This document shows positions 1-5,817 of a stretch of 9,135 nucleotides of DNA, piece after piece; position 1 is the stretch's first letter, and each line of letters starts with the position of its first letter. Under the pieces are notes generated by a model. It was given only the letters and a program-made list of their open reading frames with translations. It did not search any database and was not told the origin of the DNA. The position numbers and the translations under genes are program-made. This stretch comes from Candidatus Bathyarchaeota archaeon (lineage in GTDB: Archaea; Thermoproteota; Bathyarchaeia; RBG-16-48-13; GCA-020355125), in the NCBI GenBank assembly GCA_026014905.1, contig JAOZHK010000129.1:1-9135 (forward strand), given 5' to 3'.

Positions 1-1237
1 TTGAGGAATAAGTACGGGCTAATCCTTCACGACACCGTGTAAAGATACTATGATCAAGGCCTTCCACCTTATCCGCTTGACCAATAAAAAAGTGATCACC
101 ATAATCCGAAGCATGACTTTCCGTGAACAAAACATCCCATTGGTTCCGTTGGGTGAGTTCCTGAGCAACGTCCGCTAAATGTTGGTGATGGTATTCAAGC
201 AGCTCGAAATATGTATCATCATCGATTAATCCAAGGACATCTCGAGCTGGATTTTGCAGAAAGGGTCCAAGATGTTGATAGAGTTGAGCAGCCACGTCCA
301 CGGGGTAACTATAGCCCTCCGTGGGCCAAATCTGAGGGACAAATAACTCTATTGTGTCAGCTTCCGGTGTCAGAGTAATCAATTTAAACCGAAGATTTCC
401 CGTAACCTCACTATCATCGATTACGAAACGCTCTTCATGCCAGGAACTCCATACGCCTACCTGTAGCTCAGTGAGACTTGTATCGCCATCTCGATCTCGG
501 CAGATTCGGATACGGTCATAACCTTGAGTCCTGCTCGCAAAGATAAGGCCATAAAACTGTCGAGGTATTCCTTTTTGGCCTCGTAACATGTTTTCCCGTC
601 CTCGTTTAAGGGGCTGAATTGTCAATGGAAATTCAAGACACGGCTTAGTAGATGATGGGAGATGTCGCCACGAAGTAGTGGTGGAGATTGAAATTGGGTC
701 ATAGGGGACATCTTCCTGCAGCGCACTCGGATCAACGGATTCAGAGTCCCTAACGCCACCAATTGGACGTGGTTTCCACCCTCCGGTGACAAAAAGGTGA
801 TAACCAGCGATCTGATGATGATTCGAAACTCCAGGGCCCGTTCCCTCTATCTGGATTCCCTTTGTTATTGTAGGAGGCCAAGACATTTCGACTTTCACTA
901 GAAGCGGTGTTTTTCCTGCTCGTTCAGCAGTGTTCCATAAATATTCCGACTGCGATAGTTGAGTATTAATCCCCCATTGTGTCTCCTTGAGCGGCTGTCC
1001 AACAGCCCGGATCGTGAAATCCATAATTTTATGCGTACTATGCCACGATCCAGAATAAAGTGCAGTCCATCCCGGAGGCGTTAATGTAGGAAACGTCCCA
1101 ATCATAGGACGATGAACGCCTCGAGACAACAACGCGGCAACATGAGGCATATTCCCCCATCGTACCTGATTTAACACGAGTTCCATACTCGCGCCGTCAA
1201 TTCCAATCATAATTGCTTTTTGAACTGGGCTTCTCAT
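1..1237 (-). CDS. Alkaline phosphatase superfamily hydrolase (COG3379-like phosphodiesterase/phosphomutase), C-terminus cut by the window edge
   Basis: The first 412 residues of a gene reading leftwards off the window are visible. The N-terminus has the superfamily's first metal site, GIDGAS (Asp14), then a PTLTPPGWTALYSG block at 50-63. By analogy with nucleotide pyrophosphatases, Thr53 would be the metal-coordinated nucleophile. SWHSTHKIMDF follows at 64-74, matching the KHGIFDF-type loop of COG3379 proteins. A late segment near residue 375 (TESHASDYGDHFF) resembles the TD-x-x-x-H region that carries further metal ligands. The usual SDHG motif must lie beyond the edge. No signal peptide or membrane helix is seen, so a cytoplasmic phosphate-ester hydrolase or phosphomutase is inferred, substrate unknown. 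The ATG has a GTGAT match to the 16S rRNA tail four bases upstream. It is transcribed divergently from the zinc protein gene. Confidence 0.85.
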   Translation of the reverse strand, partial: MRSPVQKAIMIGIDGASMELVLNQVRWGNMPHVAALLSRGVHRPMIGTFPTLTPPGWTALYSGSWHSTHKIMDFTIRAVGQPLKETQWGINTQLSQSEYLWNTAERAGKTPLLVKVEMSWPPTITKGIQIEGTGPGVSNHHQIAGYHLFVTGGWKPRPIGGVRDSESVDPSALQEDVPYDPISISTTTSWRHLPSSTKPCLEFPLTIQPLKRGRENMLRGQKGIPRQFYGLIFASRTQGYDRIRICRDRDGDTSLTELQVGVWSSWHEERFVIDDSEVTGNLRFKLITLTPEADTIELFVPQIWPTEGYSYPVDVAAQLYQHLGPFLQNPARDVLGLIDDDTYFELLEYHHQHLADVAQELTQRNQWDVLFTESHASDYGDHFFIGQADKVEGLDHSIFTRCREGLARTYSS

Positions 1238-1262
1238 GGAGATCACATTTTCCTATCCAATT

Positions 1263-1268
1263 CTTATA
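1263..1268 (-). promoter_or_regulatory. TATA-like box for the phosphodiesterase gene
   Basis: On the minus strand this reads TATAAG, centred about 28 bp before the ATG at 1237, the spacing expected for a nearly leaderless archaeal transcript. A second candidate, TATATTTT at 1283-1290, would give a leader of about 20 nt that includes the GTGAT ribosome-binding match. Sequence cannot tell which is used. Confidence 0.45.
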
Positions 1269-1366
1269 CGATTAGATTACACAAAATATATTGTTATTCC
1301 TAGAGGTTATAACCTTGTTTGTGACCTCGCTTCTATCGAAGTGCATGTTCAAATATGCTATACCAA

Positions 1367-1386
1367 ACATTCGCGCGCGTGAATGT
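1367..1386. promoter_or_regulatory. 20-bp near-perfect palindrome with a (CG)4 core, probable operator
   Basis: ACATTCGCGCGCGTGAATGT is a 20-bp inverted repeat with a single mismatched pair. It lies in the divergent gap between the phosphodiesterase and zinc-protein genes, three bases before a TTTAAG TATA-like box (1389-1394). That is where an archaeal regulator would overlap the TFB/TBP site of the rightward promoter. Its centre is alternating CG, like the tracts in other gaps of this window. Confidence 0.5.
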
Positions 1387-1388
1387 AG

Positions 1389-1394
1389 TTTAAG
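1389..1394 (+). promoter_or_regulatory. TATA-like box for the zinc-protein gene
   Basis: TTTAAG lies just downstream of the 1367-1386 palindrome. A start site about 26 bp on, near 1418, would exclude the in-frame ATG at 1409 and fit translation from 1442. A second AT-rich candidate, TTTTATAT, is at 1403-1410. Confidence 0.35.
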
Positions 1395-1441
1395 ACTCAT
1401 GTTTTTATATGGTGGAAAACATTCAATTCGATGTGATGACA

Positions 1442-1696
1442 ATGGGGTCCGCGACTCACCATATTGGTCATAAGCATCATTTATGTTCACTCGTCACTAA
1501 TGGCACTATTTCACTTGAACAATTGAAAAAGTTAACACGGAATGCTAAGTTCATCTGCACCATATGCGGTCGATCAGCGATGTCTGACGAACACTTGTGT
1601 CAACCTGAACCATATGATTATGTTTGTGGTGCATGCGGAAAACCATTTACTACTCAAACTAAGCTTCTCGAACATCCCTGTCTTCCTTTAGGCTAA
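1442..1696 (+). CDS. Small Cys/His-rich zinc-binding protein of an archaeal type
   Basis: An 84-residue protein with two metal-binding-like units. A His-rich start (HHIGHKHHLC, ending at Cys15) leads into a helix (TISLEQLKKLTRNAKF). Then come Cys39-x2-Cys42 and Cys53 in the CTICGRSAMSDEHLCQPEPY block, and Cys62-x2-Cys65 with His78 and Cys80, which resembles a C2H2 finger. The LCSLV...FICxxCGR...LCxP layout matches, from memory, short uncharacterised proteins of methanogens and other archaea. The role is unknown; a nucleic-acid-binding or zinc-ribbon accessory protein is possible. This start was chosen because GTGAT lies four bases upstream, as at the phosphodiesterase gene. An in-frame ATG at 1409 would add 11 residues. 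The deacetylase gene follows 28 bp from its stop, so co-transcription is plausible. Confidence 0.7.
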   Translation: MGSATHHIGHKHHLCSLVTNGTISLEQLKKLTRNAKFICTICGRSAMSDEHLCQPEPYDYVCGACGKPFTTQTKLLEHPCLPLG

Positions 1697-1702
1697 TTAT
1701 TA

Positions 1703-1717
1703 ACGCGCGCGCGTGCG
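1703..1717. promoter_or_regulatory. (CG)n alternating purine-pyrimidine tract before the deacetylase gene
   Basis: Fifteen bases alternate strictly purine/pyrimidine. The first twelve, ACGCGCGCGCGT (1703-1714), are a perfect palindrome found again, identical, at 5789-5800. The tract sits between an AT-rich TATA-like stretch (TAATTATTAA, 1694-1703) and the ATG at 1725, so it would overlap the initiation region. The type is Z-DNA-prone. Function is inferred only. Confidence 0.5.
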
Positions 1718-1724
1718 AAACACA

Positions 1725-2594
1725 ATGATCGTTTATTTCTCCCCCCAATGTTTAGAGTACGGTCAACGAGGACATCCTGAATCGGCTGAGAGAGTTGAAT
1801 CTACGCATAAACTCTTGGTCTCTAAAAATTTTGAGATCCGTACTCCTCACCCTTGTCCTGAAACCGATCTCTTTCTGATCCATGATCGTGAACACATTGA
1901 TCGTGTAAAAAATGGAACATTGCATGACCCGGACACTCCGAATTTACCAAGTATCTACCACTACAGTCGATTAGCCGCGGGCTCAGCTATCGAAGCAATG
2001 GAGACTGCACTTACGGGTCAACCAGCATTTTCCTTGATGCGCCCTCCAGGCCATCACGCAGGAATTCGTGGACCTGCCCTCGGCACCGTCTCCTTGGGGT
2101 TCTGTTACTTCAATAACATTGCTCTCGCATGTAAAAAGGCATTAGAATCAAAGGAAGTTCGAAAAATAGCTATTCTTGACATTGACTGTCATCATGGTAA
2201 TGGAACTCAGGAAATCATGTTGGGTGATAACCGAGTTATCGTGGTATCGTTACATCGTTTTGGATTCTTTTATCCCGGTACTGGTGGGCAATCTGAAGCG
2301 AATTGCTTTAATTACCCACTTAATTCTCGAATCGACGAAACTGAATATTTTTCAACTCTAATGACGGCATTAACTCAGGTGACTCAGTTTCATCCTGATC
2401 TCATTGCTGTTTCGGCAGGATTTGATACCTACAAACATGATCCCGGGGGTGGACTGGGATTAAGCATCGAATCATACTTCCAAATCGGAAGACAGTTAAA
2501 ACAATTAAACCAGCCAATGTTTATCATTCTCGAAGGAGGCTATGGACACGATTTTCCAGAATGCGTGTTTCAATTTCTGTTAGGTCTAAAATAG
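1725..2594 (+). CDS. Histone deacetylase family protein (class II/AcuC/APAH-like zinc amidohydrolase)
   Basis: The product has 289 residues and the arginase/deacetylase fold. It opens MIVYFSPQCLEY...GHPESAERV, the standard family start. Key sites are the catalytic His pair in RPPGHHA (His110, His111), zinc ligands in DIDCHHGNG (Asp154, His156), a third ligand in SAGFD (Asp234), and the catalytic Tyr in EGGY (Tyr273). All are intact, so zinc-dependent removal of acetyl groups from lysine or polyamines is expected in the cytoplasm. The SAGFD form of the third ligand is typical of class II and bacterial-type enzymes. An in-frame GTG at 1713 lies inside the CG tract. The ATG at 1725 is preferred because it gives the family start and lies about 26 bp after an AT-rich TATA-like stretch. 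No ribosome-binding site is seen. Whether the substrate is a chromatin protein, another protein, or acetylpolyamine cannot be told. Confidence 0.93.
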   Translation: MIVYFSPQCLEYGQRGHPESAERVESTHKLLVSKNFEIRTPHPCPETDLFLIHDREHIDRVKNGTLHDPDTPNLPSIYHYSRLAAGSAIEAMETALTGQPAFSLMRPPGHHAGIRGPALGTVSLGFCYFNNIALACKKALESKEVRKIAILDIDCHHGNGTQEIMLGDNRVIVVSLHRFGFFYPGTGGQSEANCFNYPLNSRIDETEYFSTLMTALTQVTQFHPDLIAVSAGFDTYKHDPGGGLGLSIESYFQIGRQLKQLNQPMFIILEGGYGHDFPECVFQFLLGLK

Positions 2595-2596
2595 AT

Positions 2597-2614
2597 CATA
2601 CGCGTGCGCATATA
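2597..2614. other. 18-bp alternating purine-pyrimidine tract in a convergent gap
   Basis: CATACGCGTGCGCATATA alternates pyrimidine and purine without a break. It lies between the converging ends of the deacetylase gene (2594) and the 170-residue hypothetical gene (2633). Here it is at the 3' ends of both genes, so a promoter role is unlikely. A boundary or termination role is conceivable. It shares GCGTGCG with the 1703-1717 tract. Confidence 0.45.
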
Positions 2615-2632
2615 GCTTCGTTATTGTTTGAG

Positions 2633-3145
2633 TTAAGTGAACCAATGATATTTGGAACGAATTTGATTTGGATTATTTGCTGTAACGCGAATGTTGTTAA
2701 GGATATCTCCAATAACCATACGTTCAATGCGGCGGGGCTGTTTCATATCGAGTTGTTCTACAGTTTCTAACTGAGATTTTATGATTCCATTATTGCTGAT
2801 ATCTTCCCGTTCTCCAATGCGCTTCCAGAAATTACGGAACTCTTCTTTCGCATCTTCGTTGGGATTTAAAGCAAGGGAACATAACTCTTTCATTAAGGAC
2901 CAACTCAATCCCCGGGGTTTCGTTGGGTCTCCAGCAAAAATAAATCCATTTAAAAAATAAATGACTTCGGTTTGCTCTAACTCAAAAAGTAAGTCAATAA
3001 TCTCCATTTCATTCATTCCGGTTGCTCCGGCATACACCTCGATTATCTGACGCAACGGAATGCCTGTTTCAAGAATGGGTTTACTCGTATCTGAGAATAA
3101 ACCTTCAATTAAGTATTCCATGAGTTTTAGTTGGTCTTTTCTCAT
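2633..3145 (-). CDS. Hypothetical protein, possible N-terminal winged-helix domain
   Basis: I do not recognise this 170-residue protein. Residues 1-72 are helical, ending in ELEQTEVIYFLNGFIFAGD. This resembles the last helix and beta wing of a winged-helix domain: a helix rich in Glu/Leu, then two short hydrophobic strands. The rest (about 75-170) is charged, with no Cys cluster, signal peptide or membrane segment, and ends IRSKYHWFT. Codon use is AT-rich compared with the transporter next door. It is transcribed away from the transporter across a palindrome-rich gap, the usual layout of a regulator beside its target, so a DNA-binding role is a reasonable guess. Start ATG at 3145 has no clear ribosome-binding site. 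Confidence 0.7.
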   Translation of the reverse strand: MRKDQLKLMEYLIEGLFSDTSKPILETGIPLRQIIEVYAGATGMNEMEIIDLLFELEQTEVIYFLNGFIFAGDPTKPRGLSWSLMKELCSLALNPNEDAKEEFRNFWKRIGEREDISNNGIIKSQLETVEQLDMKQPRRIERMVIGDILNNIRVTANNPNQIRSKYHWFT

Positions 3146-3354
3146 TTTGTGGCTCTTTTATCCTTTATTACTATCTTTGATGGAGATGTACTCGGTTTAA
3201 AATTTATGAATTTGAAATTCTTTTCAACAATTTACTTTTTAATCATATATTTAAAGTAGAATAAGCGTCGTTTAGTTATCTTTTGTTACAGTGAAACACA
3301 TTTTCTAAATATAGATGGAAAGTATAGAACTCAGCCTATGCGTGTGTGAATAAT

Positions 3355-3396
3355 GGACGGATCGCCATTGAATGGACTGACTAACATTATCCGTCC
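3355..3396. repeat. Inverted repeat GGACGGAT/ATCCGTCC
   Basis: The arms are at 3355-3362 and 3389-3396, perfect over 8 bp with a 26-bp interior. The interior holds a second small repeat, CCATTgAATGG (3365-3375). It could be a paired operator or, if transcribed, a stem-loop. Nothing visible decides between these. Confidence 0.4.
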
Positions 3397-3419
3397 GCTT
3401 CATCGGAATCTTAACACTC

Positions 3420-3435
3420 GTGTAGTTAACTACAC
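3420..3435. promoter_or_regulatory. Perfect 16-bp palindrome, likely operator
   Basis: GTGTAGTTAACTACAC is a perfect 16-bp inverted repeat. It borders an AT-rich stretch (CAATATTA, from 3435) that could itself be a TATA box, and lies 35-50 bp upstream of TTTTTATG (3471-3478). Its half-site TAGTTA recurs at 3273-3278 and, as an inverted pair, around 6471-6515. A dimeric regulator site is inferred. Confidence 0.5.
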
Positions 3436-3447
3436 AATATTATTCCT

Positions 3448-3459
3448 CGCACGCGTGCA
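3448..3459. promoter_or_regulatory. GCACGCGTGC palindrome in an alternating tract
   Basis: The 10-bp perfect palindrome is at 3449-3458, inside a 12-bp alternating pyrimidine-purine run. It lies 12 bp before the TTTTTATG box of the MFS gene and belongs to the CG-rich element series found in other gaps. Confidence 0.45.
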
Positions 3460-3462
3460 AGT

Positions 3463-3478
3463 AAGCTAGCTTTTTATG
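3463..3478 (+). promoter_or_regulatory. Probable core promoter of the MFS gene (palindrome plus TATA-like box)
   Basis: AAGCTAGCTT (3463-3472) is a perfect 10-bp palindrome running directly into TTTTTATG (3471-3478). CTAGCTTT also precedes the TATA-like TTTAAG of the DUF998-type gene on the minus strand (6517-6524), so it may be part of a shared promoter core. Initiation would fall near 3500, after the TTG at 3493 and before the ATG at 3577. Confidence 0.4.
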
Positions 3479-3576
3479 CTTCGTTTTGTGTTTTGTTGAG
3501 AGTAGACACGGACTCGGATCACGTACGAGATAGCGTCTCGAAGCAGGTCAATGAAAGGGAGATTTGGGAATTGGCG

Positions 3577-4785
3577 ATGGAGGAGTATCACCGCAATTTT
3601 CTGCTAATCTGTGTGGCGCAATTCTGTTTTGCTTTATCAATAAGCGTGATTGATCCAGTCTTTCCAGTGTACATTGCTTCCTTCAATGTCTCGTATGCAT
3701 TAATTGGTTTCGTGATGTCTGCGTTCGGCTTGACTCGAGTTTTTGTGGAGATTCCTGGAGGTGTCTTGGCAGATCGCCTAGGTCGACGAAGTCTCCTAGT
3801 GCTCGGTACTGGTCTGGCTTTGAGCTCCCATATCGTCGCAGGCTTCGCATCCTCTTATGTTGAGCTCGTTGTCTCCCGTATGATCGTTGGTGTGGGCTCT
3901 GCGTTCTCGATGACTGCGGGGTTGATGTATGTAGGAGAGCAGGCACCCCCTGCGCAGCGGCAGCGAAATGTCGCCCGGTACCAAAGTATGTTTTCAATGG
4001 GAGGCATCGTAGGACCCACCTTGGGTGGTGTCTTATCAGACCTGCTGGGGATTCGTCTGCTTTTCTTTATCGCGGGGGGGATTACGCTGCTCGGACTGGT
4101 GCTCAATCTGCAGCTTCACATCGCAAGACCGCAGAGGTTAACTAACACACGTGTACCGATACGACAATTACGCGGCATGATCGTTAATCCCCTAATCCTC
4201 ATTCTCTGTGCAGCGACCTTTCTCACGTTTTTCATGTTTAGCAGTATCCGTGGTACCATGATCCCGTTGTATGGTGTCGATGTCCTTGGGTTATCAACGA
4301 CACAGATCGGGCTTGTCTTCAGCGTGACCTCCGCTACTATTGTAGGGATATTGCTAGGCGTCATTCCCGCGCTTGAACAGCGCATTAGTCGCCCTCATCT
4401 GCTCGTGCTTAGTCTTGGTGTCGCTACTAGTGCAATCGCTGCCCTTAGTCTAGCCTCTGATTTTCTCTCGTTGGTCCTAATCGCGGTTCCGCTCGGTGTG
4501 GGTTTTAGTTTAATCCAACCGACGCCCTTTGTCATGGTCCTCGATCTCGCAGCACCAGACACTCGAGGACTCATGATGGGATTACTTCGTACAACCGGTG
4601 ATATCGGAATCATTATCGGGCCGCTCTTAGTTGGGAGTCTGCTGGATCTTGGGCAGCCACGTCTTGTCTTCTACGTAGTTGCTGCGATCTTTGCGTTCTT
4701 CACTATTCTGACCTGGAGCGTCTTTCGGCGCTATCCCATGCGCGGGCATTCATACCAAAGAGTGAAACATGATGACCTGGAGTGA
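3577..4785 (+). CDS. MFS transporter (drug-efflux-like, 12 helices)
   Basis: A major facilitator protein of 402 residues from this ATG, with hydrophobic segments consistent with twelve helices in the cytoplasmic membrane. The loop between helices 2 and 3 carries the family motif A, GGVLADRLGRR (about 61-71). The first half also has SRMIVGVGSAF and the GGIVGPTLGG segment, similar to motif C of antiporters, typical of DHA1-type multidrug or metabolite/H+ exporters. The substrate cannot be told. An in-frame TTG at 3493 would add 28 polar residues; the ATG is preferred because the TATA-like box at 3471-3478 places initiation after that TTG. GC content is clearly above that of the neighbouring 2633-3145 and 6591-7976 genes, which may reflect transfer. 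The stop is 7 bp from the stop of the converging molybdoenzyme gene. Confidence 0.93.
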   Translation: MEEYHRNFLLICVAQFCFALSISVIDPVFPVYIASFNVSYALIGFVMSAFGLTRVFVEIPGGVLADRLGRRSLLVLGTGLALSSHIVAGFASSYVELVVSRMIVGVGSAFSMTAGLMYVGEQAPPAQRQRNVARYQSMFSMGGIVGPTLGGVLSDLLGIRLLFFIAGGITLLGLVLNLQLHIARPQRLTNTRVPIRQLRGMIVNPLILILCAATFLTFFMFSSIRGTMIPLYGVDVLGLSTTQIGLVFSVTSATIVGILLGVIPALEQRISRPHLLVLSLGVATSAIAALSLASDFLSLVLIAVPLGVGFSLIQPTPFVMVLDLAAPDTRGLMMGLLRTTGDIGIIIGPLLVGSLLDLGQPRLVFYVVAAIFAFFTILTWSVFRRYPMRGHSYQRVKHDDLE

Positions 4786-4792
4786 ATGTTAA

Positions 4793-5719
4793 TTATGTTT
4801 GGATCTGTATGCGATGCCAGGAGCCGAAGCCAGATGGATAGGGAGCAACGCCATTCAGTTGCGTCCTACCTGAGGTATCAATGGCTCGAGCGGTTACTGT
4901 ATATGTACAGTTTTTCTGAGGTTCCCAGATCAGCTTCCAGATCACCCAGGCATAAGGGTGGGAGGTGCTCCAGAGTATTTCTGCGTTAGTCCATGATCGG
5001 CCCTCGTCAAGGCTGACTTCGACACGGTGTATGGGTGTTCCACTTCCCCAAGAGGCGCCTATAATTGTGTGAGGGGCGGTTTGAATCTTCTCTTGATCCT
5101 GGGGAACAAGGATCTTTGTCGAGAGCTGTACCTTCTTTGATTTTATTGCTTTCATGGACTTGAGCCATTGGGAGTCTGTATAGGGGTCCACTGTGAACGT
5201 GAGTTTCAGCAACCATTTTCGCCATACAAATCCATAATATCCAGGAACTACGAGTCGCACCGGAAAGCCGTAATTTTGTTGGAGTCTTTGACCATTCATT
5301 TCATAAGCTAGGAGCGTTAAGGGATGATTGAAATACGTCAAGGGTAATCCGCGATTTAATCCGTCGCTACTTGTACAGAACAGTTCGATCGTCGTATCAT
5401 GGACATCAACTTCATTCATCAGTTCTTGAAGGGGTGCCCCTGACCACACTGCGGTTCCCACAAGCCTTCCACCAACCGGATTGATCACACACTCCATTGT
5501 CATCACTTCGGAAACACGAGAATAACTCGTCGTCAAGGTCTCGTAGGAAAGGCTCAAAGGATTCGATATACTGCCATCTAAAGATAAGCGCCACTTGTCG
5601 ACATCGATAGGGGGTCCCTGATAGCGAGTGATAATAAAAAAGTCAGCAGTAGGGGTTATCGGATTAATCATCTGTTTATTATTCAAGAGAGTTGATTTAG
5701 GCAATGTGGACCATTTCAT
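4793..5719 (-). CDS. Sulfite-oxidase-fold molybdopterin-dependent oxidoreductase
   Basis: The product has 308 residues: a Moco-binding domain (about 35-190) followed by the Mo-cofactor dimerisation domain (about 205-305). The metal-binding Cys is Cys77 in MECVINPVGGRLVG, followed by AVWSGAPLQELM. The cofactor region NYGFPVRLVVPGYYGFVW with Arg155 and RKW (167-169) is present. The C-terminal domain shows GASWGSGTPIHRVEVSLD with DEGRSW. The CVxNPVGG loop differs from the ECxGNGR loop of classical sulfite oxidases. It resembles, from memory, family members in which this domain is fused to N-terminal membrane helices. Here there is no membrane helix, no twin-Arg signal and no haem domain, so the enzyme is predicted cytoplasmic. 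Electron acceptor and substrate are unknown. A TATTTAT box 27 bp upstream suggests a leaderless transcript. The DUF998-like gene lies upstream on the same strand. Confidence 0.9.
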   Translation of the reverse strand: MKWSTLPKSTLLNNKQMINPITPTADFFIITRYQGPPIDVDKWRLSLDGSISNPLSLSYETLTTSYSRVSEVMTMECVINPVGGRLVGTAVWSGAPLQELMNEVDVHDTTIELFCTSSDGLNRGLPLTYFNHPLTLLAYEMNGQRLQQNYGFPVRLVVPGYYGFVWRKWLLKLTFTVDPYTDSQWLKSMKAIKSKKVQLSTKILVPQDQEKIQTAPHTIIGASWGSGTPIHRVEVSLDEGRSWTNAEILWSTSHPYAWVIWKLIWEPQKNCTYTVTARAIDTSGRTQLNGVAPYPSGFGSWHRIQIQT

Positions 5720-5743
5720 CTTCTATCTGATAATGTTGCTCAG

Positions 5744-5750
5744 TATTTAT
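5744..5750 (-). promoter_or_regulatory. TATA-like box for the molybdoenzyme gene
   Basis: ATAAATA on the minus strand is centred about 27 bp before the ATG at 5719. This would make the transcript leaderless, consistent with no ribosome-binding site before that ATG. Confidence 0.45.
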
Positions 5751-5783
5751 TCTTACGGGCTCAATAGGTGAGTTGAGGCTATT

Positions 5784-5806
5784 CTAAGACGCGCGCGCGT
5801 TTTTAG
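5784..5806. promoter_or_regulatory. ACGCGCGCGCGT palindrome with flanking CTAA/TTAG arms
   Basis: The 12-bp perfect palindrome at 5789-5800 is identical to 1703-1714. It is flanked by CTAA (5784-5787) and TTAG (5803-5806), so the symmetry extends, slightly off-centre, over 23 bp. It lies between the stop of the DUF998-like gene (5818) and the molybdoenzyme promoter (5744-5750). The oligo-T on its right side might allow plus-strand termination, but no plus-strand gene ends here. Confidence 0.5.
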
Positions 5807-5817
5807 ATTTGAAGTTG

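Larger units (their letters stand above)
3146..3576. promoter_or_regulatory. Long divergent regulatory region between the hypothetical gene and the MFS gene
   Basis: About 430 bp without a convincing gene. The left part (3165-3320) is very AT-rich, with a GAATTTgAAATTC repeat (3208-3220) and TATA-like stretches suited to the leftward gene. The middle (3336-3400) has alternating TATGCGTGTGTG (3337-3348) and nested inverted repeats. The right part (3420-3472) has three perfect palindromes in a row before a TTTTTATG box. A weak in-frame extension of the transporter occupies 3493-3576. No tRNA or recognisable structured RNA was seen. Confidence 0.55.

Noticed and set aside
1272..1490. Open frames on both strands in the gap before the zinc-protein gene (72 and 60 codons)
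   Set aside because: They overlap each other and the promoter/palindrome region, show no domain, and have atypical composition.
3315..3353. 12-codon reading frame as an upstream peptide
   Set aside because: Too short, no ribosome-binding site, and far from the transporter start.
3493..3576. TTG-started N-terminal extension of the transporter
   Set aside because: The residues are polar and unlike MFS starts, and the TATA-like box at 3471-3478 would place initiation after the TTG.
3683..4613. Four minus-strand open frames inside the MFS gene
   Set aside because: They are antisense to a clear transporter and the products are Arg/Ser/Pro-rich without motifs.
4786..4989. 67-codon plus-strand frame starting right after the MFS stop
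   Set aside because: It runs antisense through the conserved C-terminal domain of the molybdoenzyme gene and has no recognisable feature.
1703..5800. The CG tracts as a CRISPR array or mobile-element ends
   Set aside because: Copies differ in length and flanks, are kilobases apart with genes between, and show no target duplications or transposase.
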